Assembly (NCBI RefSeq): GCF_024713945.1
Contig: NC_134678.1
Coordinates: 8,246,001 to 8,310,000 of the forward strand
Origin: Dermatophagoides farinae
Taxonomy: Eukaryota; Arthropoda; Arachnida; Sarcoptiformes; Pyroglyphidae
Reading direction: 5' to 3'
Length of the DNA: 64,000 bases
Notes under the pieces: generated by a model
What the model was told of the DNA's origin: nothing
Database searches by the model: none
Seen by the model: the letters and a program-made list of their open reading frames with translations, nothing else
Translations under genes and position numbers: made by a program
Shown here: piece by piece, positions 35,601 to 45,630 of the stretch
Layout of the letters: every line of letters starts with the position of its first letter
Numbering within the stretch: position 1 is the stretch's first letter

Positions 35601-35850
35601 CAAACGTTTTGATTCGATAAATTTTCTCAAATTTTTCCCCAAATACAAATTTGTGCTCGCGATTTAAAGGTGGCATGTTTTGTTTCTGAATGAGAAAATA
35701 ACATTGATGCCATTGGGTCAGATTATTATTACTGGCCGATATTTCAAACAATGTGAATAAATCTGATTCACTGGATAGGGTTTGGCTATGAATTTTTGAC
35801 AACAACGATTCCATGATTTCAAACATAAATTCAAAATTCAACATGAACAT
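32620..35850 (-). CDS. URB2: URB2-like nucleolar pre-rRNA processing protein
   Basis: A single 1076-codon exon of helical-repeat character throughout, with no signal peptide or membrane anchor. The extreme C-terminus (NQKSRQLFRKLLEYHDHYYR then FKGYV) and the region just before it (RPYLAIASMCTGRNVIRANL) fit the Npa2/Urb2 C-terminal domain, where a '.S+.LFK.L..DY.KY+K.G' ending is typical. URB2 works with URB1 and NOP8 in early 60S ribosome assembly in the nucleolus. The rest of URB2 diverges fast, so length and architecture are the only other support. The furthest upstream ATG gives MFMLNFEFMFEIMESLLSKI; the ATG at 35814 (MESLLSKIHSQTL) is an equally good start. Another large alpha-helical repeat protein is the alternative. 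Confidence 0.55.
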   Translation of the reverse strand: MFMLNFEFMFEIMESLLSKIHSQTLSSESDLFTLFEISASNNNLTQWHQCYFLIQKQNMPPLNREHKFVFGEKFEKIYRIKTFELHPTHVLEIWQLFLANFDTKNRCTMRLFFLFISHIRIVDNRKDSSIQRFLVLIDSTVERLENETSPLKCKCECLFQIYYSLASIVVNFIHYQQTSPIELKSDAFNLYDLTTIFPKTTVKYWRKCYDNFDNLSDDRDEKIYLIRLLLLNYRLIKQRDNNVDHHELFNKLLNQVLISKTLLVGDVFNFLLSELNSNQDLVSILEFLFDTFINNNDDDGDESNETIKAIFHHQQHWESKCFQNVLITLFLKKIHYLIPQIFNDDSLMTQQPHWLKYGCDIPDSTIDKHMKMIQSLQTFSDQIIQTDRSLLDDEMLMENDRYVVDKCTQNHVRKLFEIFLQCVPLEYIAPFNQIRLILISWAIQLEFIKNDAANQFSPIFVPLNLRLWCSVRKIWFFDFISPSKYIYTLLANVCDYFINECPTLFDRLIATMFRMNDKERLLQSLEHLINLLKCHDNVNEKGIGYVFMLETILLRNFRQFKRRMEKSNHHLESEFQCQLFANHKQLIRLMYKMVNEFFQQQKLSNKHKDFVFVIEASTELFEEKLIDRGDASSLINCKGKWRKLFHKFLSLFDDENLSITNHGNDNECLIHFIRFIAHNRQKLAHLLPDDLLMNRWNEIVVGVKLTATIDSTGFCHQINSKSDWKKIFQSEENFHNFKTVSDEMFQFKDMAKRFDECDKCIDTIDPLLGPILESIIDVNEMENSLRQCLDHLHVHCLDLAQAKFYVHILAKMATETTMNSKEKTQVLNNHFSEIIETMMMISFLSNNKFTDNNNCSHAMYQIKVKILQFCHDSLDRFIQFDLITNEHLFLIYNLCFEVNIFAYGGRIGLYCELFARIQEIIHLTISRRPYLAIASMCTGRNVIRANLASLIQMTNEQTLGNATDTEKMQLEQCSNSLQQSIAHLSQYDQFHPYAQHLIADYLELSLNNPTTTTTVTTMIKQNLQQSMYHLIDSLMKKQTNGNVVKNLYSRLNQKSRQLFRKLLEYHDHYYRFKGYV

Positions 35851-36576
35851 GAATATATTCAATCAAAATCAAGAATCAACAAAAAAAACAGGCATGGAAT
35901 TATGACTGTACATATAATACGTGACTGATTTTTTTGAAAAAATTAAAAACTAGTAGACTAGTCTATAGACTAGTAGATAGCGATATAGATTTGACAATTG
36001 ATTGATCATCATCATTCATTTATATTTTAATATTTTAATTTCGACTAATAAAAATCATCATCATTAATAAAGTTGGTATCCAAAAGAAAGAAAGATGGAA
36101 AAAGGTAATTATTTCACATTGTTTTCGTTATATTTTATATTTTATATATATAGGTTATATTATAATAATAGTTGAATTTAATATAATAATGCCACTGGTC
36201 GATGAAAGACTTAGTTATTATTTCCGTCGTATGTATGTTTGTGTGTTGTTTATCCCTCGAAGAAGAATAATTTTTTGGAGCAAATGAATTTCTATGTAAA
36301 ATGATGAAAGGGAATGTATGTGAATGAATGTTAGTGTGTTTGTTCAATGAATTTCAATAACGATTAACGAATATCCTACGAGGAAAGATCATCATCAAGA
36401 TATATAGATTGGAGCAATAATGGGTGTCTGTGTATGAATGAGAGATAAATCTTTATTATATTTCAATTTGAAAAATGGCACGTTGAAAGAGATGGGTGAT
36501 GGAAATTGTGAGAGAGAGTTTCATTGTTTCATAAATACCAAGAATCAATTAGTGATCATCATTTCATTTCACTTTG
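35851..36576. other. Intergenic between URB2-like and RASL10-like genes
   Basis: No gene supported. It holds the URB2-like promoter with a palindrome (35957-35974, separate entry), a TTTTATAT/TATAT-rich stretch at about 36125-36155, and probably the 3' untranslated region of the small GTPase gene. Confidence 0.4.
35957..35974. repeat. 18-bp perfect palindrome ACTAGTCTATAGACTAGT
   Basis: The two 9-base arms are exact reverse complements with no spacer. It lies about 107 bp upstream of the first URB2-like ATG, and an extra CTAGTAG copy sits on each side. A palindrome this long is moderately likely by chance in AT-rich DNA of this length. Confidence 0.6.
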
Positions 36577-37641
36577 TTAAGAAATATGACATATTCTTCT
36601 ATTGCTATTATGATTTGCAGCCAAATGGCGACTGGTCGTTGTTGTTGATGTTGTTGTTGTGGTTTGAAATAAATCTCCACCACCGGGTGACATGGTTCGG
36701 GGTGGCACATTTACCGATGTTGCATTATTGATTTTAATGATTGAAACGGATTGATCTTTACTAGCCATACTTGGAGCACTTGTTATTGGCATGGACGTTG
36801 GTTGTTGTTGTTGTTGTTGTGATGATTCGGCTGAGGCAGCTGCCACCATGATTGGGTCGATAGTTTTGAACAATTCTCGAAATATGGCCACAACACGCCA
36901 ATTATATTTGGCCGAACATTCCAGATAATTACATTTCCATTGTTTACGTATTAGATTGGAGAATTCTTTACATGCTGGCTGTATATCTTCATATGGGGAA
37001 TGAATCTGACTGGATGATGTAGGATGTAATAGCGAACGATGATGATGATGCACATTTCGATGACGATGATGTTGTTGATGGTCATGTTGTTGATGATGGT
37101 GATGATGATGATGGTGGTGGTGGTGGTGGTGGTGGTGATGGTGATGTGAACGCATTTGTGCCAAAACATTCAGACAAAGATCAGCTTTTGTTCCAACGAT
37201 CCAAACGGGTACGTTTTGCATATTACGACTTTCAAACAATTGATCACGTAATACTAGTATGAAAATATGAAAATGAATTGAATTGAATTGAATTGGAATG
37301 TTTATGAGTGACTTACATTTGACATAATTGAATGTGGCGGGTGAATTGAGATCAAAACAAAAGATGTATGCATTAGCATTACGTAATTGGCATTGTTGAT
37401 ATTGTGACCATTCGGTTGTAGCATCGGTTGGAAATTCTTTGATTGCAGGCATATCAATAATTTTCAATTGATAAAGATTACCATTGAACATTGTGGAACA
37501 ATGATAGATATTATCTTTGTTGTTGACGGCAGTGGTTGCTTCGTATTGATCGTCATAATAATTGTAAACAAATTGCTGTATTAACTTTGTTTTTCCAACA
37601 CCAGTACTTCCGAGCACGCACACCTTTACAAAGGGAGGCAT
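36577..37641 (-). CDS. RASL10-type small GTPase with polyhistidine insert
   Basis: Two exons: 37641-37317 and 37253-36577, 333 residues. The G1 loop is GSTGVGKT in VKVCVLGSTGVGKTKLIQQF. The switch-2 region is LKIIDMPAIKEFP, lacking the Gly-Gln of classical Ras, as in RASL10A/B (LDFPPISAFP). EWSQYQQCQLRNANAYIFCF and FNYVKLLRDQLFESRN follow, then G4 VWIVGTKADL and G5 YLECSAKYNWRVVAIFRELF, matching human VECSAKYNWHILLLFSELL. Between G4 and the next helix lies an insert of about 60 residues including 18 consecutive His. The tail is Gln/Thr-rich and ends RRICHIS, an acceptable CaaX farnesylation box (human RASL10B: CAIM). Expected to be a membrane-attached Ras-like switch, probably with low intrinsic GTPase activity. 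Confidence 0.9.
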   Translation of the reverse strand: MPPFVKVCVLGSTGVGKTKLIQQFVYNYYDDQYEATTAVNNKDNIYHCSTMFNGNLYQLKIIDMPAIKEFPTDATTEWSQYQQCQLRNANAYIFCFDLNSPATFNYVKCKSLINIPIQFNSIHFHIFILVLRDQLFESRNMQNVPVWIVGTKADLCLNVLAQMRSHHHHHHHHHHHHHHHHHHQQHDHQQHHRHRNVHHHHRSLLHPTSSSQIHSPYEDIQPACKEFSNLIRKQWKCNYLECSAKYNWRVVAIFRELFKTIDPIMVAAASAESSQQQQQQPTSMPITSAPSMASKDQSVSIIKINNATSVNVPPRTMSPGGGDLFQTTTTTSTTTTSRHLAANHNSNRRICHIS

Positions 37642-39081
37642 TTAGTCAACATTGAACTATAATCCAATGACAATCGGTGATAAGGCAATCGGCCAATAAT
37701 GAGCAGTGATGATGATGATGATGAGGATGAGGATGATGATGATGATGATGCACCAACGTGAATGCCGGTCAGTGCTATCACTGTCATAACGATCCTCATT
37801 TGATTGACTGACATTTTGATTGGAAACCAAAGTCAATTTTGCTAATAATGATAATCATTGACCATGTAATCAGAGTTGTATTTGTTGATGATAATTTTAT
37901 TCGAATCATTTAGCAAGATTATTTGATGAAACAAAAAAAGGGTTTCAAAGTGGCAGAGCTATTTACAGTCAATCAACAATTGATGCAATTGTTTTCTTTG
38001 CCAATCTCGATTTGAACAATGAACACACACCTACACACGAAAATCAAATTCATCAAATTCAAATTGATTGAAATAATCAAAATTGATGAGCATCATCATG
38101 ATGAGAAGAAACGTCGAAAATTCATTTCTCATTCATGTTTTTCAGAATGAAGAATGAGAAAGTGAATTTTTTCTTTTCTTCGTGGTGGTGGCGGTGGCGG
38201 TGGTGTTAGTGTCTTTGCAATATTTCCCCACAATCAGTTGTTTGTTGTTTGATTGTGGTGTGGCATACATCGGAAGAGTTTGTTTCGTTGTATGGATTGA
38301 CCATGAGAAAATGAAGAAAAAAAAAGAGAAAAAACTGAAAACTGAAATTCAGATGCAAACAAGCAGAAAAAAACGAAAAATTTAATAATGTGACAAAGAA
38401 CCCGACTCATATTATTTTGAGAGAAAAAAGGGGACATGGACAAACTGGGTTCCAAATGGAACAAAATTATATTATATAGATCGAGAGCCAGTGTGTGTGT
38501 GTGTGTGTCTGTATAGATTTTGAGCTTGATTCATCAACGAATTTGAGAAAGGCCCCATCAATTTTTCTATATCTTCATCATCATCATCATCAATGACGGC
38601 GCATGCATCGACTGTGAATAGAATTGGTTTTTTCTTTCCAAATTCAATATCGAATGGCTTTGAAAAAAATGAATCTGGCAACCCCAGAAGTTTATATGGT
38701 AGGTGGGCGTACCGAATGGGTCCCAATGGAACGATGGTGGATGAATGTGTATAAATTGCCAGATTGCGATTATAGAGAATTGGTCGTAGTAACCGACCGA
38801 TTCAGTTTTGGTGTGTGTGTGTGATAGCATCGTAGGACGCGCATGATATATCTCCATTATCGACCAAGCTTTGGGAAAAGTCAGGTTTTTTTCAGCCAAA
38901 AACATGAGCTAGATGTTCAAATGGTTTTTTCTCCTTCATTTGTCGTTTGGTTCATTCATTTATTTTAATTTTCCAGAATTTTTCAACAGAAAACAACAAC
39001 AACAAAACAAAAGAGAAAAGAACAAATTTTTTTTGTTTTTTTTTGATGTCAGAAGGAATTGATTGATGTCTATGTCCATGT
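37642..39081. other. Intergenic between RASL10-like and LRR genes
   Basis: No supported gene. It has GAT runs at about 37708-37750, GGT/GGC repeats near 38184-38205, a (GT)n tract at about 38491-38507 and a Phe/Lys-type low-complexity stretch. One region (38567-38905) is open in several frames, but none reads as a protein family. It must contain the RASL10-like promoter. Confidence 0.4.
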
Positions 39082-40287
39082 TTAGTTGACGACGATAAGT
39101 TTATTACGTTTACGGCCATTTTTGATACATTTATCGAATGAAATCAGATCGATATTGAACGTTTGTTTGGGGCCAATTTTGCACATAACGTTCAATATTT
39201 GATTGACGAATTTATGCCGATCTCTTATGATCCAATAAGAATTACAATCACAGACCAATGGATTATCCTGTAGACTGATACGATTCAATGGACTGAGCTG
39301 AAGAAATGGTGCGAAAACATCTTCATCCAGATAGGTTAATTCCGGATTCCAGTACAGTTCCAGATGAATGGGACGTTTAGAGTTGAGAAAAATGCCCTTT
39401 TCAAAACTTGTGTTGTTCAATTTATTATTGCCCAAATAAATGTACAGGGTTTGATTGGATGTCTGTTCAAAATCGAATGCATTGGCCGGTAAATAATTGA
39501 TACGTTGATGTGAAAGGTAAACATATTGCAATTGGTTCAGGTAGTAAAAGGCGAAATTTCCAACACTTTTAATGTAGCCATTTTTCGAACTAAATTTGTT
39601 GAAATTCAATTCTTTCAATTTGACGAAACCGGATTTTTTGCCAAATGCCACCGTAGGTATGGACCGTAATCGATTACGATTCAGCCATATCTTTTCCACG
39701 TTAACCATTGAATTGAGTGAATCGAATAAATCACTGGCATATTGATCTTCACCGAGTGAACTTTCTCCTTGAACAATAAATTGTTCAATAAATGAACCAC
39801 TCTTTCGGAATGTATTGGCCGCTATACGTCTCAGGCTCAGACAGTCGATTAGTTTGATACTTTTGAATTTGATTCGATCACCAAATAAATCATCGGTTAG
39901 TTGGGAAATTTCCGTGTTGTTTAGGATGAATTCATCGAAAACGATGCCATCACCATGATCATGATGATGATGATGATGATTAACATTTCTGTTTAAACGT
40001 TCGAATTGGCCATTCAAATTGAATTCATATTCGCCATCACAGATGATTTTTCCATTCTCACAACGGCATGGATGATTTATGATTGATTGCGAGCATAATG
40101 TTGATAATGATGTATCGTCATCATTTGTATGATTATGATTATTATTGTTGCCAAACATTGTACCAGCATCGCTTGGATGGATGAACATGAATATTGTCAC
40201 CACCACCACCACCACCACCACCACCGTCGATTGTGATGTTATGATGGACAAAATTTCTGTCAAAATGACAAGTAAATGAAATGACAT
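39082..40287 (-). CDS. Secreted leucine-rich-repeat protein
   Basis: A single exon of 401 residues from the first ATG (MSFHLLVILTEILSIITSQS). A hydrophobic stretch with nine consecutive Val, encoded by a (GGT)n-type repeat on the other strand, makes an unusually long signal peptide, with likely cleavage near PSDAG. The Cys-rich cap CRCENGKIICDGEYEF resembles an LRR N-terminal flank. Irregular leucine-rich repeats follow: EFILNNTEISQLTDDLFGDR, VEKIWLNRNRLRSIPTVAFG, LQYVYLSHQRINYLPANAFD and YIYLGNNKLNNTSFEKGIFL. The C-terminal cap (NPLVCDCNSYWIIRDR, then VMCKIGP and DKCIKNG) is an LRRCT type. There is no membrane anchor. Arthropod proteins of this layout are often named after the non-catalytic subunit of Oplophorus luciferase. 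The function is probably protein binding outside the cell. Confidence 0.85.
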   Translation of the reverse strand: MSFHLLVILTEILSIITSQSTVVVVVVVVVTIFMFIHPSDAGTMFGNNNNHNHTNDDDTSLSTLCSQSIINHPCRCENGKIICDGEYEFNLNGQFERLNRNVNHHHHHHDHGDGIVFDEFILNNTEISQLTDDLFGDRIKFKSIKLIDCLSLRRIAANTFRKSGSFIEQFIVQGESSLGEDQYASDLFDSLNSMVNVEKIWLNRNRLRSIPTVAFGKKSGFVKLKELNFNKFSSKNGYIKSVGNFAFYYLNQLQYVYLSHQRINYLPANAFDFEQTSNQTLYIYLGNNKLNNTSFEKGIFLNSKRPIHLELYWNPELTYLDEDVFAPFLQLSPLNRISLQDNPLVCDCNSYWIIRDRHKFVNQILNVMCKIGPKQTFNIDLISFDKCIKNGRKRNKLIVVN

Positions 40288-41638
40288 GACAAATAGTTTA
40301 TGATTATTATTATTGTAAATACAAAGCAAACTAACTCATACAGACACACATACTGGTCATATCGAATGTGACAATGATGATGGTGATTTATAATGATCAT
40401 CGATCAGAATTATTTTTTAAAGAATCGATGACTGTTGGATCTCTATATACATTCAGATGTATGATAATGGCATAAAATGGTCAAACATTGTTTCAACATT
40501 GATGGAAAGTGAAATATATTCACCTTCAAATGAATAATGCAAGCCAAAATGAATGAGGCCAAATATCAAGATTATCGACACAATCAAAATTGATCATTTT
40601 GAACGTACTACTGCAGCAATATACATACATCTAGTGAATGTCATAGAACGTGTTTGCTGTTGATTAATGAGAAACTGCTGCTATTACTTGTTGTTCCTGG
40701 AATGTAATGAAATTGAAATCCATTCATTCCCAATGGTGGGAGGAATAACTAACAAGTTCATGTAAGTTGTTGGATTTCAATCGGAAAGAGAGAGAGAGAG
40801 AGAGAGAGAAAATAAATGCAATGTTTTTTTATTTTGATTTTCAAATATTTTTAATTAGAAAACCTGTTTTGTTATATGTCTGCCATTAATTCATTAAATT
40901 ATGAATTGGCCATGCAAACAAGAAGAAAATGATGAACGAAACAAACATTGATTCAACAATCAACCAACATTGAAATTCTCAAATACCAAATGTCTGGTTC
41001 TGGTCATCAATCTATTCATGATTTCGATGTGAAGGAATTTTTTGTTATCATCAACCAGATTTGAAAAACTGGACTCGACCAGAACGATGTTTGGAAGAAA
41101 GAGAAAAAAATCGAAAAAGGGCACAAGGGGGTAATGTGAATAATAATGTTGGGTTAAATTAAATAAGCAAATCTTTTTTTTCTTTTTTCAGAACTTTGGT
41201 TAATGTTCAACAGGTCAACTGTGGTATAATGTTTGTAGATAAAAAAAAAGAAAAATATTTTTCTTTTTTCCATCTTGATCAAATGATTAATGCTCCGAAA
41301 ACGATTTGATGCTCGAATCAAAACAAGTCGATACTGAAATGGAGCTAAAATTGTCGTGGTGGTCATCATCTCGAGGAATGTGGTTGGGTTATCGGCTTTC
41401 GTTTTGGTCGTATAAAAACCGAAACCCAACATTTTATACAGGTTTCACGCTCATACACCAACCAGTCATGCATAATAGTCATGTTATGTTGATTGATCTC
41501 TTCATGTGATACTTTGATCGATTTGTTGAAATATCCATCTAAAGAAATCAAGACAGGGAAAGAATTTTCTTCAACAAAAAATAATCGAGCTTCCCATTTC
41601 CGTTTGTTCCTTTCATTCAACGTCCAACATTCAGGACA
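40288..41638. other. Intergenic between divergent LRR and serine-protease genes
   Basis: No gene supported. It holds an (AG)n microsatellite at about 40789-40810 and AT-rich DNA. It contains both promoters; a TATA-like box for the protease is listed separately. Confidence 0.4.
41411..41418 (+). promoter_or_regulatory. TATA-like box upstream of the serine protease
   Basis: TATAAAAA in a GC-containing context (GGTCGTATAAAAACCG), 228 bp upstream of the protease ATG. A start site about 30 bp downstream would give a leader of roughly 200 nt. Confidence 0.35.
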
Positions 41639-43639
<2,001 letters not shown>

Positions 43640-43652
43640 TAGATGGATTACA

Positions 43653-43669
43653 AATAAAGTTGCAATAAA
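43653..43669 (+). terminator. Polyadenylation signals of the serine protease
   Basis: Two AATAAA motifs, at 43653-43658 and 43664-43669, lie just after the stop codon at 43637-43639. Directly beside them, 43672-43677 reads AATAAA on the minus strand and can serve PSMB1, so the two transcripts probably overlap at their 3' ends. Confidence 0.6.
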
Positions 43670-43714
43670 AATTTATTTATTCAATTTTGATAATTTAAAA
43701 AAAAAGAAATGTTT

Positions 43715-44647
43715 TCAATCTTTTCGAAGTGAAAAATGTTCCTCGTCGAAACCTTTGTCCATTTTCGATTTGGTGTTTGTTTGAATGGATGCAGCATCAC
43801 CACAATAAATGTCACGTTCAGCAGCCGATATGAAACTATCCTTTATGAGTCGGGTAGCCGTGTCCAATGTTAATTCCGAATTCTGATCCAAGATTGTTTG
43901 ATTTGAATGACCAATTCGGTTATCCAATAATGGTTGTATCAATGGTGAGGAACTTCCACAGGCCAAAAATCGGGTACGATCAAAACTTCCAACTGGATCA
44001 TAGCCATAGATGGCACCGGCACCATTTTCATCCAAACCGACAACCATATTCGATACATAATAAGGAAAAAACCGTTTGCTGTACAACATGTTCGATACCA
44101 ATTGAGCGATCGATTGAGTGCTCATCGATTTACCATGATCATTGTAATACAACTGTTACAAATACAAATGTTAATGCATTTCAAATATGATTCAATTCAT
44201 CATCATCAATCAAATATAATGAGATTACCTTGATACGAGTTTGAAGAACTCGGACAAATGTTAAAACATCACACCAACAACCAGTGGAGCCAAGTACTGT
44301 CTGATCAGTTCTAATAGATGAGCATTTCATCAATTATTATATGATTACAATATAAAAATTCAATTCCATCAAAAACAACAACTTACAATCGAAAAATTTT
44401 CGGTTGATCACGGGTATAGATGGTGTATCCTTCAGACAAACGTGTATCCGAAGCAATGATGGCAAAATCTTTACCAGCAATGGCCACACAGGTACTGTAA
44501 ATTCATTAGAATTTTTGATCAAAAAAACACCAATATCAATCATTTGAATCATTCAACTTACCCTCCATTGTCAGTATATGGAGAGAATTGGTTTTGTTTC
44601 GGCGTTAAATAATCCTGAATTGGAGCATTGTTGCGTAAAGCATGCAT
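43715..44647 (-). CDS. PSMB1: Proteasome subunit beta type-1 (beta-6)
   Basis: Four exons: 44647-44562, 44494-44387, 44310-44229 and 44152-43715, 237 residues (human 241). The protein reads [14 protein letters not shown], then [98 protein letters not shown] and [14 protein letters not shown], ending EEHFSLRKD exactly as in the human protein (EETVSLRKD). The threonine nucleophile of active beta subunits is not used in this subunit, which is structural in the inner ring of the 20S core. The first start codon is inside ATGCATGC; only the ATG at 44647 keeps the right frame. Introns are 67-92 bp. Confidence 0.96.
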
Positions 44648-45096
44648 TTTTTCAGATTTTTAAAGAATCCAAACTGAAAATTTAGCAAAATAGAGATTAT
44701 CAAACTGTTCAACACTGGCAAATTGTGTGACTTGCAAAATTCAGTGACAGAACAAAATAGTGACCACTATTTTAACACAATAGCCTCGTTTGTGTTTCAA
44801 TAGTGTGAGGTTTGTTCTTGTGTTCGAAAATTGTACTTGTGTGTTTGAATCGTAAACGACGTCAAGTCTGATATAAATCTCTTCCGTTTTACCAGATTCA
44901 GTAAACTTTATTCAATTAATTTAATGTTTAAATTGATATAATGATGATTTTTTAATTCAACTCAAAAAAGAATCAATCGCGATCAATTAAAGTTTCAGTG
45001 ATCAGTGATAATAAATAAAATAAAATAAAATGAATTTTGGAAAAAAAGACGAAAACGAACGAAACAAATTTACATAAAAAAAATGAATGATCAATT
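44648..45096. other. Intergenic between PSMB1 and neuropeptide-like gene
   Basis: PSMB1 promoter region and the probable 3' untranslated region of the next minus-strand gene. ATAAAATAAAATAAA repeats occur near 45012-45028. No gene seen. Confidence 0.4.
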
Positions 45097-45630
45097 TCAA
45101 TAAGCGAGACGATTGTTGGTATTGGAGAATAAATGCTGAAAAAATTGCTCATCATGGACATCAACATCATCCTTATCATTATCACCAGTGATCTTATCGA
45201 ATAGTTTATGATTGTTGGAGTAATCAATTTTATTGAAATCTGCAATGAATCGTTTGAATAAAAGTGGTTTTCGTACATTGGTTGTGGCTCGTTTGAAAAG
45301 AAGCGGTTTTCGAATGTTGGAAATACTTTTACCACCACCATCGGTGCTGAATGTTTCATCACCACGTTTATTTCGGCCACCACCACCAGCATTGAAACCA
45401 GCGTTATAATCGATGAAATTATCATTCTGTTCGGATTCGGTGAGTAATCGTCCATTCGATTCACGACCACCGTATGGATAATAATCAAGATGCCATTGAT
45501 TTGATTCATAGGGATAATAATTTGCCCCGCTCATCATATCGGATGCATTGATCAATGGATAATTATTGATGATTAGATGAAGATAACAGGTGACCACAAT
45601 GGTAAGTGATAATTTAATTGTTGGCGACAT
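45097..45630 (-). CDS. Putative neuropeptide precursor with repeated RKPLLF peptides
   Basis: A single exon of 177 residues. MSPTIKLSLTIVVTCYLHLI is a signal peptide. The mature part has no Cys. Three Lys-Arg sites occur at residues 88-89, 113-114 and 126-127. They would release a 23-residue peptide ending SISNIRKPLLF and an 11-residue peptide ATTNVRKPLLF, so the sequence N-[IV]-R-K-P-L-L-F-K-R is present twice within 22 residues. Neither has the Gly needed for C-terminal amidation. Upstream are two YYPY segments (ANYYPYESN and DYYPYGGR); downstream is an acidic C-terminal spacer. This layout fits a prepropeptide of the nervous or endocrine system. The peptide family was not recognised. The alternative is a secreted protein with a chance internal duplication. 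Confidence 0.6.
   Translation of the reverse strand: MSPTIKLSLTIVVTCYLHLIINNYPLINASDMMSGANYYPYESNQWHLDYYPYGGRESNGRLLTESEQNDNFIDYNAGFNAGGGGRNKRGDETFSTDGGGKSISNIRKPLLFKRATTNVRKPLLFKRFIADFNKIDYSNNHKLFDKITGDNDKDDVDVHDEQFFQHLFSNTNNRLAY

Noticed and set aside
38472-38905. Overlapping ORFs on both strands near 38.6-38.9 kb
   Set aside because: None resembles a protein family; (GT)n and GAT repeats explain the open frames.
44973-45509. 178-codon minus-strand ORF overlapping the neuropeptide-like precursor
   Set aside because: Out-of-frame shadow with Ile/Val/Met-rich content and no signal peptide; the other frame has signal peptide and dibasic repeats.
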